Source of the DNA: Bacillota bacterium
Lineage (GTDB): Bacteria > Bacillota > Clostridia > Peptostreptococcales > Anaerovoracaceae
DNA length: 54,897 nucleotides
Reading direction: 5' to 3'
Assembly: GCA_022793795.1 (NCBI GenBank)
Contig: JAAWDM010000006.1
Location: forward strand, 1 to 54,897
A program made the position numbers and the translations under genes. This document shows, one piece after another, positions 50,581 through 54,897 of this stretch (its first letter is position 1; each line of letters starts with the position of its first letter). The notes beneath the pieces were generated by a model. That model had not been told where the DNA came from. It was given only the letters and a program-made list of their open reading frames with translations, and searched no databases.

Positions 50581-52260
50581 TTGAATACGAAAGTAAAAGA
50601 GTTTTGGAGCAAGGGAAAGGAAAAAACCCAAGGTTTTCTTTCCGGTTTGAGTAAAACAGCAAAGTTTTTGATTGGTGCGGCCGCAGCGACGGTGGTAGTG
50701 GTTATTATTGTTGTTGCAATTATGATGGGAAATAGACCGTATACAGTGCTGTTTACAGAGCTGGAAGCAGAGGAAGCAAACAGCATTATCGCTTATCTGG
50801 AAGAACAGCAGGTCAGTTGCCGATTAGAGGGCGATACCATTTATGTAAAGTCGTCCCAAGAAGAACGGCTGAAAGCGCAGTTGCTGATGGAGGGATATCC
50901 TACAAGTGGATATGCTTATGAAAATTATTTAGAAAACAGCAGTCTGATGTCAACCAATAGTGAAAGAGCTAAGGCATTTCTCATCGCACTGCAGGAAAGA
51001 ATGGAAGCGGTCATTGAGAATTTTGACGGTGTTAAGGATGCACGAGTTACCATTACAGAAAGCGAAGACCGCAGATATGTGTTGGATGCCTCTAATTTGG
51101 TAGATGCAACAGCAGGTATCCAGGTGACCATGCGCAGCGGTGCAACATTAACCGAGAAGCAAGCAGCAGCCATTCGCCAGCTTTTGGCCCATTCTGTAAA
51201 GGGGCTTCAGATTGAAAACGTATCCATTTCAGATACAAAGGGTAATACATATTCCGGAATCAGCAGCAGTGGAAGCGGCGACCTGGGAGAGGGAAGCGCG
51301 CTGAAACTACGGTTAGAGGAGCAGGTGAACAACAGAGTCCGCAATAACATTATCAGCGTACTTTCAGGACCGTTTGGAGAGGAAAACGTACAGGTTGCGG
51401 TTAGCAGCACTGTGGATGTAAGCAGACAGATTACCGAGTCAGAGGATTATACCGCACCAGAAGGATTAGGTGAAGACGGACGAGGACTGATTGGCAAAGA
51501 GGTTTGGTACGATCAGGTCATTCGCGATGGCGAAGTGTCAGGAGCCGGCGGTGTGGTAGGAACAGAGGAAAATTCCGATTTGACCAATTTCCCTGAATAT
51601 GTGGAAGGACAGCTAAGGGTTGACGGCGATGAAAAGGCAATCATTAGCCAGGGAGAGAAGGACTACGATAATAATAAAACAACTCAGCAGACAGAGAGAG
51701 TTGGAGGTATTGTCACTGATATTAGTATTGCAGTTACCATTAATAGCCAAAATGGCACAGCGGTTAATACAGCTACGCTGCAGAATCATGTAGCTAGAGC
51801 TGCTGGCCTTAGTCCGGAACAGGAAGATGGAAGAGTATCCATATGGATTACGGATTTTGGAAAAGGCGGAGTTGATAGCCCATCGGGAGTGGGATTCTTC
51901 TATAATATCATCAATACAGTGCCTCTTTATGTATTGATTGGAGCAGGGATATTACTGATACTTCTGCTGTTCTTAGTGATTTATCTGATTCTTAGAAGTC
52001 GCAAGAAGAAAAAGGAAAGATTGGCTCCAGCTGCTGCGCCTACTTTGGAAGAAGAAATTTTGGCAATGGCAAACGCTATTGGCGATGAAAGTGGAGAGCA
52101 GCCAGCAGCAGAGGCTCCAAAGGAAGGGGCAGACATTATGGATGTTAATGCCGAGAAGAGTATGGAACTGCGTAAGAGTGTTCGCCAGTTCGTAAGCAAT
52201 AATCCTGAAATTGCAGCGCAGATTGTGAGAGCATGGATGAAGGGAGGAGACGAACAATGA
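50581..52260 (+). CDS. fliF: MS-ring protein FliF
   Basis: The 559-residue product has two membrane helices (about 30-50 and 446-468) bracketing the periplasmic ring-building domains: YTVLFTELEAEEANSIIAYL, GYPTSGYAYENY, SNSERAKA-like TNSERAKAFLIALQERMEAV and an ARVTITESE motif. The C-terminal tail (NAEKSMELRKSVRQFVSNNP, EIAAQIVRAWM) is the FliG-binding segment. TTG 50581 starts it, with CGGAGG 8 bases upstream. It overlaps fliG by 4 bases. Confidence 0.96.
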   Translation: MNTKVKEFWSKGKEKTQGFLSGLSKTAKFLIGAAAATVVVVIIVVAIMMGNRPYTVLFTELEAEEANSIIAYLEEQQVSCRLEGDTIYVKSSQEERLKAQLLMEGYPTSGYAYENYLENSSLMSTNSERAKAFLIALQERMEAVIENFDGVKDARVTITESEDRRYVLDASNLVDATAGIQVTMRSGATLTEKQAAAIRQLLAHSVKGLQIENVSISDTKGNTYSGISSSGSGDLGEGSALKLRLEEQVNNRVRNNIISVLSGPFGEENVQVAVSSTVDVSRQITESEDYTAPEGLGEDGRGLIGKEVWYDQVIRDGEVSGAGGVVGTEENSDLTNFPEYVEGQLRVDGDEKAIISQGEKDYDNNKTTQQTERVGGIVTDISIAVTINSQNGTAVNTATLQNHVARAAGLSPEQEDGRVSIWITDFGKGGVDSPSGVGFFYNIINTVPLYVLIGAGILLILLLFLVIYLILRSRKKKKERLAPAAAPTLEEEILAMANAIGDESGEQPAAEAPKEGADIMDVNAEKSMELRKSVRQFVSNNPEIAAQIVRAWMKGGDEQ

Positions 52261-53282
52261 GTGGAATCAATGTTGAGCTGAGACCAGAATTGAACAGCGC
52301 TCAAAAAGCAGCGGCAGTGGTCGTTTCCCTGGGGGCAGAGAAGGCCTCGCAGATCTATCAATATATGGAGGAAGAGGAGGTCGAAATGCTGACGCTGGAA
52401 GTAGCGCGGCTGGGACTCCTCAATGCAGAGCAGACAGAGGCAGTGCTGTCAGAGTTTTATCAGCACTGTATGACCAATAAAGCAGTAACAGAAGGCGGCC
52501 TTGAGTATGCCAGAGCTGTATTAGAAAAAGCCTATGGCAGTCAAACAGCCAACAGTTTGCTGGAAAAGGTGATGAAATCCCTGAAGAATCAGAAGTTTGC
52601 GTTCTTGAATAAGGCTGATGTAAAGTCGCTGTTTACAGCCCTGCGCCATGAGAGACCTCAGACCATGGCCCTTGTGCTTTCCTATGTGGATCCAGATAAG
52701 GCAGCGGCTGTTATCGAGCAGTTGGAAGCAGACCAGCAGGTTCGGGTGGTAGAGGCCATTGCAACTATGGAAGGAGCATCGCCTGCTGCTGTACGTGTGA
52801 TCGAAGAAGAGATGGAGAGAAAGTTTTCCAGCATCATTACTGGTTCCAATATCAAGGTGGGCGGCATCAACTATGTGGCTGACATCATGAATAATTTGGA
52901 TCGCTCCAGTGAAAAGAGTATCTTTGACGGCTTATCTATGCGCGATGAGGAATTGGTAGAAGAGATCAGAAAGCGTATGTTCGTATTCGAAGATATTGTT
53001 ACCATGGACGACAGGTCTGTACAGCGTTTCGTGCGGGACTGCGATCCAAGGGATTTGGTATTGGCGCTAAAGGCTACCACTCCGGAGGTTACCGCCAAGT
53101 TGTTTGCCAATATGTCCAGTCGTATGGCAGAGAGTATTCGGGACGACCTGGAAGTTACCATCAATGTCCGCATGAGAGATGTGGAGGATGCACAGCAGCG
53201 CATTGCCAATGTAATTAGAGATTTGGAAGAAAGAAACGAGATTATCATCCTGAAGGGTGGAAAGGACGGCATCATTGCGTAA
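52257..53282 (+). CDS. fliG: Flagellar switch protein FliG
   Basis: The 341-residue product shows the three FliG domains: FliF-binding head (SAQKAAAVVVSLGAEKASQI), middle domain with RHERPQTMALVLSYV (EHPQ motif as ERPQ), and a C-terminal torque helix region (EDIVTMDDRSVQRFVRDCDP, DLVLALKATTPEV) with the charged residues that contact MotA. ATG 52257 overlaps the fliF stop. Confidence 0.96.
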   Translation: MSGINVELRPELNSAQKAAAVVVSLGAEKASQIYQYMEEEEVEMLTLEVARLGLLNAEQTEAVLSEFYQHCMTNKAVTEGGLEYARAVLEKAYGSQTANSLLEKVMKSLKNQKFAFLNKADVKSLFTALRHERPQTMALVLSYVDPDKAAAVIEQLEADQQVRVVEAIATMEGASPAAVRVIEEEMERKFSSIITGSNIKVGGINYVADIMNNLDRSSEKSIFDGLSMRDEELVEEIRKRMFVFEDIVTMDDRSVQRFVRDCDPRDLVLALKATTPEVTAKLFANMSSRMAESIRDDLEVTINVRMRDVEDAQQRIANVIRDLEERNEIIILKGGKDGIIA

Positions 53283-54315
53283 TATTCTGAAGGGATTTTT
53301 AAATCCTAAAATGAATAACTATGTATTCCCCGAGATGGAAGTAGAGGAGCGAGAAACACCCTCAAAAAACCAAGCCTTTATGGATTCTGACCACATGCAG
53401 GAGGGAGAAATCGGTGAAACGGGGGGGCCAACATCGTCTGTGAATAGCCCAAGAGGGCAGAACGGAGCCGGTGAATTTGATGGGTCCAAAACGCCAAGTA
53501 CATCACAGAATATGGCAGGCGGAGTTTCAGATGGAGACTTTGAGGCTTTTATTCCTTTTGACGGCGAAAGTTTGAACTACGAAGAAGATGGGCAGAAAAG
53601 AGAAACAAGAGTTGGCACTGGTTCAACCAGAGAGCATCAAGGGCCAGTGGAATATGCCCAATTACAGGCAGAATTGATTTTGCGTCAGGCCAGAGTCGAT
53701 GGCGAAAAACTGATGGAAAAGATGAAAGAGGATGCTATCCGTGAAGCGGAATTGATTCATGCCGGCGCACGAGATGAAGGATACCGAGAAGGGTATGCCA
53801 AGGGGATGGCGGATGCCATGGAGGAAGGCGCCCGCAGCCGAGAAGAAGAAAAGATACACATGGAGGAACAGGCAAGCCGTTTAGAGGAGGAAGTCAAGCG
53901 GTTTCTGGAAAAGGCATCCCTGGCGCAGGAAGAAATGATCTATCAGACGCAGGATGAACTTTTAGATTTGGTTATGGCTGTTGCCGAGAAGATTATAAGG
54001 GTTAGTCTAAAAAGCAGCAGTGAGATCATTGTCAGGATGTTACAGACAGCTACAGAAAAACTGAAACACCAGGAATGGGTTTATATCTATATTACAGGTT
54101 GTGATGCCAGAACTATGGCACAGATTTCGCCTGCATTGACAGCCACACTGGGGGCGTTATCGGATAATATACGCATCGTTCCCATGGGAGATGACGAAGT
54201 GGGAACCTGCATCATTGAAACGCCAGAGGGTATGATCGATGCCAGCGTTTCTACCCAGCTTTCCAATATGAGAGACATTTTAAAATCTAGTGCAGGCACC
54301 ATGTCCACACCATAA
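53275..54315 (+). CDS. fliH: Export apparatus stator protein FliH
   Basis: The 346-residue product has a disordered Gly/Ser-rich N-terminal half, then an AEL-rich coiled coil (YAQLQAELILRQARVDGEKL, ARDEGYREGYAKGMADAMEE with GxxxG spacing) and the V/A-type ATPase stator-like C-terminal domain (LLDLVMAVAEKIIRVSLKSS). It is longer than usual (about 230-270). TTG 53275 fits best: AAAGGA lies 8 bases before it and the N-terminus LRNILKGF matches the family; it overlaps the fliG stop by 8 bases. Confidence 0.85.
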   Translation: MRNILKGFLNPKMNNYVFPEMEVEERETPSKNQAFMDSDHMQEGEIGETGGPTSSVNSPRGQNGAGEFDGSKTPSTSQNMAGGVSDGDFEAFIPFDGESLNYEEDGQKRETRVGTGSTREHQGPVEYAQLQAELILRQARVDGEKLMEKMKEDAIREAELIHAGARDEGYREGYAKGMADAMEEGARSREEEKIHMEEQASRLEEEVKRFLEKASLAQEEMIYQTQDELLDLVMAVAEKIIRVSLKSSSEIIVRMLQTATEKLKHQEWVYIYITGCDARTMAQISPALTATLGALSDNIRIVPMGDDEVGTCIIETPEGMIDASVSTQLSNMRDILKSSAGTMSTP

Positions 54316-54355
54316 CATTTCCAAGGGAGAGGACATTTGAGAGGAGGCAGAGACT

Positions 54356-54897
54356 CTGTTTCGAGAATTGATTCCTCGTATCGAGGCGGCTGAGACCATT
54401 AGCCGAACAGGTAAAATAGAAAATATTGTGGGCATGTCCATTGAAGCCTCAGGTGGAAGAGCCGCCATTGGTGATATTTGCCGAATATATAGTAAAGAGT
54501 CAGGAAAACAGGTTCTGGCCGAGGTGGTAGGATTTAAAAACGATCATGTTTTGCTCATGCCCTATGCTAATATGAGCGGAATTTCTGCAGGAAATTTTGT
54601 AAGAAATACAGGAAAACGACTATCCCTTCCTGTGGGACCATTTCTTCGGGGAAGGGTTATCAATGCCTTAGGAGAACCCATCGATGGACTGGGTTCTTTC
54701 GAACGTGGCGAAAGTTTTTGTATTGAAAGCAATTATATCGACCCCATGGCGCGGCCGCCCATCAGAGAGAGAATGGAGTTTGGCATTAAGGCCATCGACA
54801 GCACTCTGACCATTGGCAAGGGCCAGCGTATTGGCATTTTTGCAGGTTCTGGCGTAGGAAAATCCACCCTCATGGGGATGATTGCCAAGAATGTAAA
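54356..54897 (+). CDS. fliI: Flagellum-specific ATPase FliI (partial, runs off the window)
   Basis: At least 180 residues: FRELIPRIEAAETISRTGKI, then VGMSIEASGG, VLLMPYANMSGISAGN, the FliI mark GRVINALGEPIDGLG and PIRERMEFGIKAIDSTLTIG, with Walker A GSGVGKST just before the window edge. In frame, no ATG, GTG or TTG lies between the upstream TGA and residue 5. CTG 54356 has a perfect AGGAGG 8 bases upstream and gives the expected N-terminal length, so an unusual CTG start is proposed. TTG 54368 would be 20 bases from that site. Confidence 0.93.
   Translation, partial: MFRELIPRIEAAETISRTGKIENIVGMSIEASGGRAAIGDICRIYSKESGKQVLAEVVGFKNDHVLLMPYANMSGISAGNFVRNTGKRLSLPVGPFLRGRVINALGEPIDGLGSFERGESFCIESNYIDPMARPPIRERMEFGIKAIDSTLTIGKGQRIGIFAGSGVGKSTLMGMIAKNV

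Overview
The window reads as chromosome of a motile, low-to-mid GC Firmicute, most likely an anaerobic member of the Clostridia. The evidence is AGGAGG-type ribosome sites throughout, a type II-A-like CRISPR repeat, FlbD, FlgM, FliW/CsrA, a FliY-type switch protein, FlhB and a WhiG/FliA sigma factor in Bacillus/Clostridium style, YtcJ and DUF1638 proteins, and candidate Spo0A boxes. I cannot name the species from the sequence.

Bases 1-8377: the leader-distal end of a CRISPR array, then a hairpin-rich spacer, a GMP synthetase gene lacking the amidotransferase domain (808-1785), and a stretch of decayed genes (about 2000-5000: truncated amidohydrolase, truncated LysR regulator, a DUF4143 ATPase gene broken by an ochre codon, a GNAT remnant). 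Small accessory genes follow (DUF1905, lipoprotein, DUF1638, YjbR) and then asnS. Bases 8378-16260: GIY-YIG protein, ABC-F ATPase with an EamA transporter, YtcJ amidohydrolase, an EF-G paralogue and an XRE regulator.

Bases 16380-54897 are a nearly continuous motility locus. Filament part: sigma-28 promoter, structured leader, flagellin, flagellin lysine methylase, then a YlqG/FhlB/PilZ operon, then fliD-fliS-fliT-like with an orphan FtsE-like ATPase, a lipoprotein and YjfB. Basal body and motor part (strong sigma-A promoter at 27739): flgB-flgC-flbD-motA-motB-fliM-fliY-cheY-fliO-fliP-fliQ-fliR-flhB-flhA-sigma-28-flgF-flgG-coiled-coil protein. Late part (sigma-28 promoter at 41942): flgM-flgN-flgK-flgL-yviE-fliW-csrA. 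A convergent pair on the minus strand, a ParA ATPase and a ComFB-domain protein, sits inside the locus. Finally comes fliE-fliF-fliG-fliH-fliI, cut by the window edge.

The genes describe a complete regulatory loop: the sigma-28 gene is in the early operon, FlgM and FliW/CsrA are in the late operon, and the flagellin and flgM leaders carry GGA-in-loop hairpins of the kind CsrA binds. The most interesting points are the ParA-ComFB pair in a locus without flhF/flhG; a switch complex in which neither FliM nor FliY has a CheY-P docking peptide and FliY has Ser in place of Asn in both CheC-type sites; the structured flagellin leader; and the orphan FtsE-like ATPase.
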